64,000 bases of DNA from Stromatinia cepivora (taxonomy: Eukaryota > Ascomycota > Leotiomycetes > Helotiales > Sclerotiniaceae): assembly GCA_014898415.1 (NCBI GenBank), contig RCTD01000011.1, positions 1,426,001 to 1,490,000 on the forward strand, given 5' to 3'. Of this stretch, positions 12,771 through 22,121 are shown one piece after another. Numbering within the stretch: position 1 is the stretch's first letter; every line of letters begins with the position of its first letter. A model generated the notes under the pieces. The model worked only from the letters and a program-made list of their open reading frames with translations, made no database searches and had not been told where the DNA came from. The translations under genes and the position numbers were made by a program.

Positions 12771-13458
12771 TCACATCCTGTCCTCCTCAGCAGCCTTTTT
12801 CTGCGCCTTCTTAATCGCAATTTGCTGTCTCTCCTCCCTCAAAGTGACAAAAACCCAGAACCAAGCCATCATTTCTATAAAAGCCCATGTAAAAACGATG
12901 CGATTCTTGAGGCCCTCGCCCCAGCCACCGCTGCGGTAAGAGTTGCGAGAGGTGAGCATAGGGGAGACGGAGGAAAAGAGCCAGGAATAGAGGGCTAGGC
13001 CGGCGGAGAGGGAAAATCGAATGGGTGCTGCGGAAGGGCGTGTTAGCTTTGATTTTTGAGTGTGGATGAAAGGAGGAGAATGAGACGAACCTTGAGTTCC
13101 CCAGTGATATTGGGAGATTTCTTCGGGCATGGATACAGAAACTAGGTCGGTGATACCAAGGAAGAGGAATACTATTCCGAGAAATGATATGGGTGCGGAC
13201 GGGTGGTCGAAGGAGCGTTCGTAGGGCTATTATGTTGGACATTAGTATATGTTACTAGTAGATTCTGATCGCAGAACTTGTCGCAATGATTAAGTTATCG
13301 GAAGTTGGAGAGAAACTTACCATTCCCATCGATTCACCCATAATGAAAACCAGCGACTGCTCAGCAATCGTAACAGGATTTGTAATGAAAAAGAATGCGA
13401 GGGTGATGTGGAAAAGAGAGAGAGAGGTAATGATTGTTGCTCCTGAAATTATCCCCAT
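12771..13458 (-). CDS. ILM1: ILM1-family endoplasmic reticulum membrane protein
   Basis: Three exons, 13458-13321, 13226-13091 and 13027-12771, give 176 residues; introns are 94 and 63 nt. Four hydrophobic segments are visible: one starting near residue 6 (ATIITSLSLFHITLAFFFIT), one in exon 2 around SFLGIVFLFLGITDLV, and two in exon 3. The C-terminus is charged (REERQQIAIKKAQKKAAEED), as expected for a cytosolic tail. The pattern fits the fungal ILM1 family, named in yeast for increased loss of mitochondrial DNA and located in the ER. Its biochemical role is not settled. It is divergent from the CDC43 gene, with 291 bases between the two start codons. Confidence 0.82.
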
Positions 13459-13749
13459 GTTGAAAATATGTTGCTCTCCAAAGATTGATTTGAAGGGAAA
13501 AGGATGGTATGTGAAAGGGTGAAGGTTGGATGAGCTGGATGATTTTTTGGTCAAAAGATCATATTCATAAAAGCTCCAAGGCTAGATGCTACCCTAGAAA
13601 CTTTAAATTGATATAGGCGTTGTAATTCTTCCGATCCGAAGCAGGGATATTTGGAAAATGTTCCGAGGTCCATCCATGTCTTGAGCTGTGACCCTCAAAG
13701 TATCAGATGAGGAGAAGCAACTTATTTGCCTTTTAACAAGATTGTCGAG
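13459..13749. promoter_or_regulatory. Shared divergent promoter region of ILM1 and CDC43
   Basis: The 291 bases between the start codons of ILM1 (-) and CDC43 (+) must hold both promoters and 5' UTRs. I see no strong TATA or CCAAT box. Pyrimidine-rich tracts occur upstream of the ILM1 start. Confidence 0.45.
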
Positions 13750-15096
13750 ATGGCAGAACCTCAGTTGAAGGTCGCCAAACATATCAAGTATTGGCAAAGA
13801 TGTTTGATTTCTCTATTACCTACTGCTTATACCAGCACCGATTCCACACGCATGACTCTTGGCTTCTTCATACTTTCCGCTCTCGATTTACTTAATGTTG
13901 GCGCATCTACATTTCCAGATTCGCAACGCAAGTCCATACGAGCTTGGATTCTAAAGTGTCAACATCCTTTTGGAGGCTTCTGTGGTTCTACTAATCATAG
14001 GTTTCCTGATATATATTATGCAGATGTAGGGCAGGGGAAAAGGGATATTGATCCTGCAAATTTAGCTGCGACATTTTTTGCGATTCTGAGTTTAGGTTTC
14101 GTGGGTGGATTGGTGGATGTGAAAAGAAAAGAGTGTTTGCGATGGTTGAAAAGACTGCAGAGGGAAGATGGAAGTTTTGGCGAATTTGTTACGGAAGATG
14201 GAAAAATACAAGGTGGGAGAGATATGAGGTACTGCTATGTGGCTACAGCAATTCGATGGATTTTGACCGGAGATGCGCATGAGGAGATGGGAGAGGATGA
14301 TATTGATGTGGAAAAATTGGTAGGGCATTTAAGAGCTGGGCAGACATATGATGGGGGAATCTCAGAGAGTGCTCAGCATGAGGCACATGCTGGGTATACC
14401 TATTGTGCCATAGCATCCTTATCCCTTCTCGACCGGCTGCCGAAAGACCCCCCTTCGCAACCTACCGACTTGTCAAATTCAAACCCCACTTTACCTGGTC
14501 TTACGAACCTGCCGGAAACTATTAGATGGCTAGCATTAAGGCAGACATCATATAATGAAGAAGAGGAAGGAGATGAAGATGATCGTAAAGGAGCGGCACC
14601 GGACCATCATTTTGTACCGGACATTGATTCTACGTTCGTTGGCTTCAATGGGCGGTGCAATAAGCGGGTTGATACTTGTTATTGTTTTTGGGTTGGAGCT
14701 TCTCTAAACATGCTTGGGCACCGCAACGTTATCAACAGAGATGGATCTCGAAGGTTTTTATTTGAGAAAACACAACATATGATTGGTGGGTTCGGAAAAA
14801 CACCAGGAGATCCACCAGATATCTATCACTCGTATCTAGGTCTTGCTGCTCTAGCAGTGCTGAAGGAACCTGGGATTAAAGAACTCGACTCCGCATTGTG
14901 TATCAGTATGGATGCCAAAAAGAATATAGAAGAGCTAAGAAAAACTGCATTAGTTCCTTCTAGAACATATTGGGTGCATGGATACAGTTTCAAAGTAAGG
15001 GAAGATAGCCCCGAATTCGGAGAAAAGATGGCGATGAATGAAGGACCGCCAAAAAGTCTAATAGATGCTTTTGAAGGAGTTAAGATAGCGGCATAA
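13750..15096 (+). CDS. CDC43: Protein geranylgeranyltransferase type I, beta subunit
   Basis: Single exon, 448 residues from the ATG at 13750. The protein shows the repeated alpha-alpha barrel motifs of prenyltransferase beta subunits, such as HPFGGFCGST, EDGSFGEF, QTYDGGIS and GGFGKTPGDPPDIYH. The zinc ligands are visible as D308 and C310 in VDTCYC and H360 in IYHSY. The enzyme attaches geranylgeranyl groups to CaaX proteins such as Rho1 and Cdc42, with the alpha subunit shared with farnesyltransferase; it acts in the cytosol. An acidic low-complexity loop (EEEEGDEDDRKG) is inserted before the zinc region, which is common in fungal versions. The type I rather than farnesyl assignment rests on overall resemblance. 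Confidence 0.9.
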   Translation: MAEPQLKVAKHIKYWQRCLISLLPTAYTSTDSTRMTLGFFILSALDLLNVGASTFPDSQRKSIRAWILKCQHPFGGFCGSTNHRFPDIYYADVGQGKRDIDPANLAATFFAILSLGFVGGLVDVKRKECLRWLKRLQREDGSFGEFVTEDGKIQGGRDMRYCYVATAIRWILTGDAHEEMGEDDIDVEKLVGHLRAGQTYDGGISESAQHEAHAGYTYCAIASLSLLDRLPKDPPSQPTDLSNSNPTLPGLTNLPETIRWLALRQTSYNEEEEGDEDDRKGAAPDHHFVPDIDSTFVGFNGRCNKRVDTCYCFWVGASLNMLGHRNVINRDGSRRFLFEKTQHMIGGFGKTPGDPPDIYHSYLGLAALAVLKEPGIKELDSALCISMDAKKNIEELRKTALVPSRTYWVHGYSFKVREDSPEFGEKMAMNEGPPKSLIDAFEGVKIAA

Positions 15097-15420
15097 TCAC
15101 GGCGTTGTAACTGTTGCCGGGTGTTTTTGTAGTACTGTTCTAATGATACCACATAAGTTCTTATCTTTTTAAATGTATCAAGCCAAGATGATGGGGCTTG
15201 TGAGTATCATGCTCACTTCTGATGTGTAACTATCTTCAAGCTTATCTTCAAAATGTTTCTTCAGCAGAAATCCTGAACTCCACACGTGCTGCATTATTCG
15301 GCTTTTCACCGGTGGATCACCCGAGCTTTTGGTCGCTCAATTGTGCAATGTCATTCGCTGAAGCTTTGAGCTCTCTACCACAGCTGTTTCAACCTCGTCA
15401 AAGACACAACTATCTTCATC
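15097..15420. other. Intergenic, promoter of the M20 peptidase gene
   Basis: Holds the 3' end of CDC43 and the 5' leader of the following peptidase gene. A pyrimidine-rich stretch (CTTTGAGCTCTCTACC) lies just before the start. A short open frame overlaps the peptidase start and is not supported. Confidence 0.4.
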
Positions 15421-16566
15421 ATGAGGTTTCTCACACTTTCACCCTTCATTCTCCTAATAAATGCGGTTCATTCATTTGATTCGCAGACCCCAATCATCGA
15501 CGAATCATCCTCGGGCTCATTATCCCTCCTCAAACTTCACAAATCCCTCGTCGAAATCGAATCCATTTCAGGAAACGAACATAATGTCGGCGCATTCCTA
15601 GTTTCTTATCTGAAAAAGCAGAATCTGACAGTGGAAATACAAGATGTGAATTTCGTCGAATCGTCATCTTCGGGGAAGAAGCGCCAGAATGTGCTAGCAT
15701 ATATTGGAGAAAAAAGACGAACCAGGACATTAGTAACATCGCATATCGATACCGTGCCGCCTTTTTGGCCATACGAGCGAAGAGGTGATGAAATATGGGG
15801 AAGAGGAAGTGTAGATGCAAAGGCGAGTGTCGCGACTCAGATTACTGCATATCAAGACCTTATTTCGGCGGGCAAGATCGGTGAAGGAGATGTTGCGCTT
15901 TTGTTTGTGGTAGGTGAGGAAACATATGGGGCTGGTATGGGGCAAGCCAATGAGCTGGGTCTTTCATGGGAAACAGTCATTTTTGGCGAGCCTACGGAAT
16001 TGAAATTGGCGGCTGGGCACAAGGGGATAATGAGCATACATATTACTGCGAAGGGCAAAGCTGGACATTCAGGATATCCTTCATTGGGAAGAAATGCCAA
16101 TTCGATGTTGATACCCGCGCTTTATGAGTTAGGGAGAATGGACTTGCCGTGGAGCGAGAAGTATGGAAATACCACACTGAACATCGGAAGGGTTGATGGG
16201 GGCGTTGCGGCAAATGTTATTGCGGAAGACGCAATGGCGAACATTGCTATCAGGATCGCTGCGGGTACGCCAGAGGAGATACAAAAGTTGGTTTTGGATG
16301 TTGTGGAGAAGACGGGGCAGGATTTAAAAGTTGAGTTTACTCAAGGGTATGGACCAGTGCATTGTGACAGTGATGTGGAAGGCTTCGATACCATCACAGT
16401 CAACTACGGTACTGATGTTCCAAACTTGAAGGGAGACCACAAGAGGTATCTCTATGGACCGGGAGATATCTTAGTCGCTCATTCTGATCACGAGCATTTA
16501 AAAATATCTGACCTCGAAGAAGCTGTGAGGGGTTACAAGAAGCTTATCGAGCATTCGTTGGCTTAA
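15421..16566 (+). CDS. Secreted M20-family metallopeptidase (ArgE/DapE/CPG2/ACY1 type)
   Basis: Single exon, 381 residues. The first 18 residues (MRFLTLSPFILLINAVHS) are a signal peptide, so the enzyme is probably secreted or vacuolar. The di-zinc site is visible: H108 and D110 in SHIDTVPP, bridging D132 in GRGSVDAK, general base and ligand E166/E167 in VGEETYG, E190 in FGEPTE, and a C-terminal His in HSDHEHL (354-359). The dimerisation lid domain follows about residue 197 (GHKGIMSIHITAKGKAGHSG). Family members hydrolyse amide bonds of dipeptides, acyl-amino acids or C-terminal amino acids; fungal secreted forms are usually annotated as carboxypeptidases or peptidases. The exact substrate cannot be read from the sequence. 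Confidence 0.9.
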   Translation: MRFLTLSPFILLINAVHSFDSQTPIIDESSSGSLSLLKLHKSLVEIESISGNEHNVGAFLVSYLKKQNLTVEIQDVNFVESSSSGKKRQNVLAYIGEKRRTRTLVTSHIDTVPPFWPYERRGDEIWGRGSVDAKASVATQITAYQDLISAGKIGEGDVALLFVVGEETYGAGMGQANELGLSWETVIFGEPTELKLAAGHKGIMSIHITAKGKAGHSGYPSLGRNANSMLIPALYELGRMDLPWSEKYGNTTLNIGRVDGGVAANVIAEDAMANIAIRIAAGTPEEIQKLVLDVVEKTGQDLKVEFTQGYGPVHCDSDVEGFDTITVNYGTDVPNLKGDHKRYLYGPGDILVAHSDHEHLKISDLEEAVRGYKKLIEHSLA

Positions 16567-17215
16567 GTTATGTTATTGGGGGCACCCCACCAGGACTAGG
16601 TAATAATATGAAATAATGAACTGCAAATATCTTTCTACCATGGAGTCCTGGAACGGAAACCTGCTTCACAAAAGCCCTTCTGGGCTTCGAAGCAGAATTC
16701 ATATCTTGTGATCCTCGAATGAATGTCTGACTGTCAAAATTGGTGGCAAAAGAATTCCTATGCTTATTATCAAGAGCTGCGACCAAATCTACCGTGGTAC
16801 AACTGGGAGTTTGTTTTACATGGAAGGAGCCCCGGACCAGGTCTGTGTATGGTGTTTGCCCTTTCTCTGGACTATTATCTCTAAATGATATCGTGCCATA
16901 TCTTTGGCTCCATTCCAGCAATCGAATCAAAAGTTCATATTAGGTATTAGAATTGTCACAAATTGCATGTTTTTTTAAGTATTGATACCTAAGGACTATG
17001 AATTATCATTTTCTCCATTAGCCCATAATCATACAGGGAACACAAGATCCAACTTTCATACCAATTTACAAAAGAAATACAAACATCGGTATGTGTAGTA
17101 TCCCTTTTGTTCTCCAATCTGTTATTTGATATCCCCTGAGCATAACTGACTATTGTTTGATATTTACATTAGTTTCTACCCTATTCATCATCCCATTTAC
17201 TCGAACAATTTCAAG
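16567..17215. other. Intergenic
   Basis: The minus strand has an open frame over 16568-16930, but it starts with TTG rather than ATG and has no recognisable domain. Bases 16930-17215 are AT-rich and probably contain the promoter of the first BTB gene. Nothing else was seen. Confidence 0.4.
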
Positions 17216-18220
17216 ATGAAACCCCCTTTAAACATCGATGCAGTGGCCAAGAAAACAATTAAAGTTAATGATGTTAGGGCAATCTTTGAAGTCCCAGCTT
17301 GTGACTTTTATAAGCAAGTAGTGTTTAATCCATGTCTTAGCATCACCTTGCTCATTGTTTGTAAAAAAACGGGACTTTTCCAAGGGGATAAGTTGGTCGT
17401 CTCTCTAGCCCCTTCTAAAAGTAAAGCTGGTGAGGTGACTCGTACTGTGCCTCAAGAACTCCTATTCTACTATTCGGGCGTCTGCGAGGAGAAAGCCAGC
17501 TTGTTAGGAGTCAACAGTGATAGCGATGAAGAACAAACCAACCATATTAGGACAATTGCGCTCGATGAGTGGGACGCCGAGACTTTCGATATGGCACTTC
17601 AGTGGATGCATACTGGCAACGTCATTACCAACATCAAATCGTCTAAACCTCTCGAGCAAGTCCGATCGTACATTCAATTTTTTAAGATTGCAAAAGCATT
17701 AGAACTTGAGGGTTCTCTCAAAATGGTAGAACAGAACCTTAAAAATGCACTTATTGCCGCAAAGGGAAAAAAAGATGACGAAGATACCAAGAATAATAAG
17801 GTTAACAAGGTTAACGAGGATAATAAGGATGGCAAGGATAACGACGCATTTGATTGCAACTCAACATTCAAGGAAACGCTTAAAGATGCTTTTACACATC
17901 CTATCGACGAATCTGCCCGAGAGCTGCTAGTAAGCTTCCTCGTCGAGCCGTATGTCCAGCACCTACTTCGTGCTGAATCTGCTGATGCGAAATCGAAGGC
18001 TGATGCGAAGTCGAAGGCAGACAATTTCAAGAATTTATTCAAAGCAGTTGACGGTCTGGAATTAAAGGTTTTGAGGTTTGTAGCCTCATCGTTGAATGGT
18101 ATGACATTGGGCAAGCCGGATAGTGAAGGGCTTTCCCCATTGTCGTTGCAGTGCCCGTTGACGGGGAAAAGATTTAAGACGGACAGCTCGTTTAAGAAAA
18201 CGTTTGTAGCAGCGGAGTAG
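17216..18220 (+). CDS. BTB/POZ-like protein 1 of the tandem array
   Basis: Single exon, 334 residues from the ATG at 17216. The region GDKLVVSLAP...VPQELLFYYSGVCEEK...IALDEWDAETFDMALQWMHTG follows the BTB/POZ order: target strand, exposed-helix Ser, then the hydrophobic D-x-x-x-F-x-x-x-L-x-W core. A K/N/D-rich linker (about 179-210) and a small ADAKSK repeat separate this from a C-terminal module, ARELLVSFLVEPY (from about 234) to FKAVDGLELKVLRF (about 276-289). BTB domains dimerise or recruit cullin-3, but no second known domain is visible. The N-terminus is unlike the other three copies, so an undetected intron or start problem is possible. First of four + strand BTB genes. Confidence 0.7.
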   Translation: MKPPLNIDAVAKKTIKVNDVRAIFEVPACDFYKQVVFNPCLSITLLIVCKKTGLFQGDKLVVSLAPSKSKAGEVTRTVPQELLFYYSGVCEEKASLLGVNSDSDEEQTNHIRTIALDEWDAETFDMALQWMHTGNVITNIKSSKPLEQVRSYIQFFKIAKALELEGSLKMVEQNLKNALIAAKGKKDDEDTKNNKVNKVNEDNKDGKDNDAFDCNSTFKETLKDAFTHPIDESARELLVSFLVEPYVQHLLRAESADAKSKADAKSKADNFKNLFKAVDGLELKVLRFVASSLNGMTLGKPDSEGLSPLSLQCPLTGKRFKTDSSFKKTFVAAE

Positions 18221-19440
18221 AGTAATTACTGAGGGTTGAGGTATTTGGGTAAAGGGAGATGGGGTTCTTCAGTTGTTGACTGGTGGATTTGGTGGAGATT
18301 TTTGGGCAGGAGGAGGAAGTAACAGCATTTGAGGATGGGATTTGAGGTGTCTTACATTCTTTCAGCGTTACTGCTTAGTTTCATTTCAATGCACGTTGGT
18401 TTTACATCTGAGCTCGACCTCAGAGTCTAACCGTGAGGCAATGTGGTGCAATTGATCTTCTTGATAATATCTTGTTCTCGGGATTCACTGGATTACTTAT
18501 AGGCCGAGAAAATGTTTTATTTGAGCGTTGTATTGCTTTTCATGATCGCCTTACTTTCAATAGTTATTGAAGCTCTACGATAAATTGAGCAGTGAGGTTC
18601 TTGATTTATGTGTGGCTGGCTATTAATCATGTCTTTAACTACGGCGGACATCAATGGCCAGATCAATGTACGCTTGGCGTACCCGGCACGAGAATAGATT
18701 ACTTCGAGTGGAGACCCATCTCATAGGGTGTATAATAACTTTATTCCAGGTGATGGAGTTGGGTGGGTCTCAACTCCTTTCTTTCTTTTCTTCCTTTCTT
18801 GGACAGAATTGGTGATTAGATTCCATAAAAGTCCGTGTTAATTGTGTGGAGATAGAATTAGAAACTGCGGAGCAATGTTGTTGTGCTGCTTTTCTCGGTT
18901 TTATGTTATGTTATGGCTGTTCAGGTTCATGTTCAGGTTCAGTTTGGAAGTGTATACTGCGTGCGACAGGAGTTTGTTTTGGGTTTTTTTATTTTATGAT
19001 TTGAATTCTTCATGTTTTGATGGGATGGAGTGGTGGAGTGTTTGCTCTTGGGTTCTTTGGGGCGAATTTGTTTATTTTTGTGTTTTTTGGATTCTTTAGA
19101 TTCTATAGTGGAAGGGTAGAATTTATAGTCAGCCGATCAACCTTGATTCTAGTCAATAAGGCTAGAATCTAGCGATTTGAAGATGGAATCTATGATGAGG
19201 AAGGAGCATGAGAGTAAATAGGTTCAATTTGAGGGGCATGAAAGTAATTAAATTCACTTTGAGGAATATAAGAGTAATTTGCCATGGTATAAAATTTTTA
19301 TCGTTGCATTCACAACAACAAGATCTACACAATTTCTCCAACACGAAACGATCTTTCTTATAATCCATAACTTCGTTCATACTACCTCCGTAAATTCCGC
19401 ATTTGATCACAATCTATCGATATTATTTATATCCTCAGAA
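18221..19440. other. Intergenic between BTB genes 1 and 2
   Basis: About 1.2 kb, T-rich in 18880-19090. One open frame near 18842-19099 is low complexity (F, W and L from T-rich codons) and not convincing. A near-duplicate phrase (TAGTCAATAAGGCTAGAATCTAG) sits around 19150. No other feature was seen. Confidence 0.4.
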
Positions 19441-20293
19441 ATGGCAACTCCATCGAGCAAAGAGTTCAAAGTGCTCCCATTCATGTTAGAGTCAGCACGC
19501 TCGGTTGAAAAGTAAGCTTATCACCTACTATTAACAACAATAAGCTAATCATCGTAGTAAAACCAACTTATACGAAGGTCCAACTGCGATCATTATTATA
19601 GGACCCCCAGGTCACTCTACACGATACTGCATTCCCCAAGCCCTCCTATGTCATCACTCAAGATTCTTCGACCGCGCCCTCAACGGTTATTTCAAAGAAA
19701 GCATCGAAAATCAAATTGAGCTTCCCGAAGAAACACCCGGAGAATTCGAGCTATTGTTACAATGGATGTATAGCAAAAGAATTCCCGAAAAACCTGCCAT
19801 CGAAGGCATCAAGACCATTATCACATTCTACATCATCGCGGACAAATTTGATGTTGCAGGTCCACACTTCTATGCGGACTTACTCTTGAGAATTTTTCTA
19901 GCCACTCCACAAATCTGGTATCATGCATGCAAGACCAATGGTTCACTAATATATAGTATCTTACAATCCGTATACCAGTTACCAAAAGGTCATAGGGCAC
20001 GACGTATATTTGGACTCGCAGGCGTGCGACCATATCTCATATGCGAATCTCTTATTAAAGAGCACTCGGATACCAAGGTTGCGACTCCATTTGCACTCCC
20101 CGGTTCTAGTTGGTTGGATATCAAAGGGGCTTTTGATACTATTGATGGGTTGGCGATTGAGGTGTTGAAGGCGTTGGGCGAAATGGTGGTTAGTAAACAT
20201 AATGGGTTTCATCAAGATCCAGTAACCGAGGAGATGCTTCAAGGGCGTGATTTTGTGTCGAGGGCAAGTTGTGTGGGTATATGGGGATATTAG
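19441..20293 (+). CDS. BTB/POZ protein 2 of the tandem array
   Basis: Two exons, 19441-19511 and 19558-20293, 46-nt intron (GTAAGC...CGTAG), 268 residues. The BTB core is clear: GPTAIIIIGPP, then YCIPQALLCHHSRFFDRALN, then IELPEETPGEFELLLQWMYSKRIP, then a helix region (TFYIIADKFDVAGPHFYADL). The C-terminal part, ARRIFGLAGVRPYLICESL to FDTIDGLAIEVLKALGEMV, aligns by eye with the C-termini of the other three BTB genes in this window. No DNA-binding, Kelch or MATH domain is present. The function is unknown; BTB-only proteins are abundant and variable in Leotiomycetes. Confidence 0.82.
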
Positions 20294-21197
20294 AGACAGA
20301 GTTTTAGGATTTTGTCATTATGAGGTTCAACCGCTGAAATACCAGTATCGTTGCATTATCTAGTGGCTGCATAATCTATCGTAGAGGAAACTATCAACGA
20401 ATGAGAATTGCATTTATTCATTGATAAGCAGTTTGGTGACATTAGTACATTGTGACCCGTATTCATACTTGATGAATATGAAAAATCATCTTGTTTGCTA
20501 AAGGAGTTGATATAGTATGTTACAATGTGAGTCCACGCGCCTCTCATAACTATAGTCAAGTACACAAACTCATGATCTAATAATACCCCAGGAATGACAG
20601 TCTACGCTTATTGACTTAGCATATATGAAAAGAAAACGGAGAGAAAGGCTGTTGGAAGATTTGACATCACTTAAATCCGCTGCCTTCCCGCGTAATGCCG
20701 TCTTATCCTCCGTGGCGTGTACGCGCAAGCGGAAATTTTCCGACAGAAGGCTGGTAGGCAGACATGAGCTGCGTTCCAGAGAACCTAAGATACTCTCTAA
20801 AGTAATACTGCCGGCAGCAGGCATAAAATCACAGCATAGACAGCGGTCATTGACAAGAAAAGAAGTGGTCTTTCAACATCTGGTGGGATTACTCTTCGGG
20901 CATTTGTCTGCGGGTAAGACAGCCGGAATTTGGAAGCAGGTCTAAGCGAACTCCTGTTATTTACTCACCAACTCCATTGGATTTGGAGAATGGATAACGG
21001 AGTCCACTGGGGAATGATTCTGCTTTCAGATGTTTTCTTGGCGGTTTTCGGAATTGGCCAAACTCGAACTTGTTGGCGAGTCTTTCGCCTTTAAATATGT
21101 GATTGTGTAAAGGTTGATATTGGACGTTTATTTTTGAAAAGCCTCGATGAAGCATTGAACACCACATCAAATTTTCATTCATCTCAAAATAGTGTAA

Positions 21198-21638
21198 ATG
21201 GATTCACAACCTGCAACGCGGGCCATTCGGTCTGAAACCAGTGAGCCAAGTCATGAGCATGTCCCCCGACGAATACTGATGTTATGATGAAATGCAGTCA
21301 CGTTCGATGTTGACGGAAGTCTACCCTATGGTCTTTCGCTGGACTTTCCAGAAGGTAAGTGACCTGCGGATGAGTGGCTCACGGACATACTTGTATCTGT
21401 GAGGAAGTGATATGCTGCTTTTCTCTCTGTCAACTATGTGTCAAGTAGTGGATTTGGCCATTTTCAGTTATTTTGTAAGGTTCATTTCTGGTATTATATG
21501 AATGCATTATCGAGTCAAACCTGTTCATCTCGACACCAACTCCAGGAAACTATCTTTAAATTCTACTTCGCCGTGCTTACTCTTTCCCGGGAAGTTGGTG
21601 GCTTGGGGTCTCCTTGTACAATCATCCGTGAATTTTAA
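21198..21638 (+). CDS. Candidate small four-exon gene, unknown function
   Basis: Exons 21198-21240, 21298-21354, 21446-21474 and 21546-21638 join in frame to 73 residues. Donors are GTGAGC, GTAAGT and GTAAGG; acceptors are GCAG, CAAG and CCAG. The product begins MDSQPATRAIRSET, continues TFDVDGSLPYGLSLDFPE and ends with a hydrophobic stretch containing IFKFYFAVLTL. No family is recognised. The evidence is only splice-signal quality and frame continuity over three introns, so this could be chance or a decayed gene. A minus-strand open frame starts only 15 bases upstream at 21182, and both being real is unlikely. Confidence 0.3.
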
Positions 21639-21802
21639 ATACCCTGACTACCTAATTATGATCAAATGCATGAATTTGACATAGTCAATTTGAAAGAAGG
21701 ATTTTCTATGTGTATCTCCTTAGCAGGCTCTAGAAAGAGACGGATGGATGAGCATACCTAGTAAGCACAGATTAAAGCGACTTGATATTTTATCCCATGT
21801 TC

Positions 21803-22000
21803 TTACCTTGTGTGGTGATGTTGAAGTTCTTTCCGAGTTCCTTCCTTTCCCAGCATCAAATCAACAACATATCCGATCCTTCCTAAGTAGTCTAAATGTT
21901 TATTATCCAAAATGAGTTGATTCATTATCCAATTAAATGCCGGCATTGAAACTTCAGGTTTTCGGGAAGCTTTAATGATTGAGTCCAGGCATGCGCTCAT
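21803..22000 (-). other. Possible orphan exon or gene relic
   Basis: An ATG-started minus frame of 65 codons reads MSACLDSIIKASRKPEVS..., then FNWIMNQLILDNKHLDYLGR, with protein-like composition. A good donor (ACAAG/GTAAGAAC) lies near its end, but joining to the next AG (TACTAG) gives a stop after about eight residues. I recognise no family. It may be the remains of a gene or an exon of an unresolved model. Confidence 0.25.
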
Positions 22001-22121
22001 TAAATCGAGGTCGTCGCTTCATTTTTAACACTCCGCTGAGAACATTACATTTAAAAAAGGCAGCCGTCGAAATCTCTCTTCATCATCACCATTTTAAGTT
22101 TTACTGGAAACGGTCTGGACA

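Larger units (their letters stand above)
20294..22121. other. Intergenic with candidate small exons on both strands
   Basis: No confident gene. An open frame of 107 codons lies at 20625-20945 (+), Lys/Arg-rich with no domain. At 20961-21182 (-) and 21803-22000 (-) two open frames read like protein, but no complete gene could be assembled from them. A four-exon small + strand model at 21198-21638 is listed separately. The region may be a decayed gene. Confidence 0.4.

Noticed and set aside
16568..16930. 120-codon minus-strand frame downstream of the M20 peptidase
   Set aside because: It begins with TTG rather than ATG, has no domain, no good upstream exon and sits in the 3' flank of a convergent gene.
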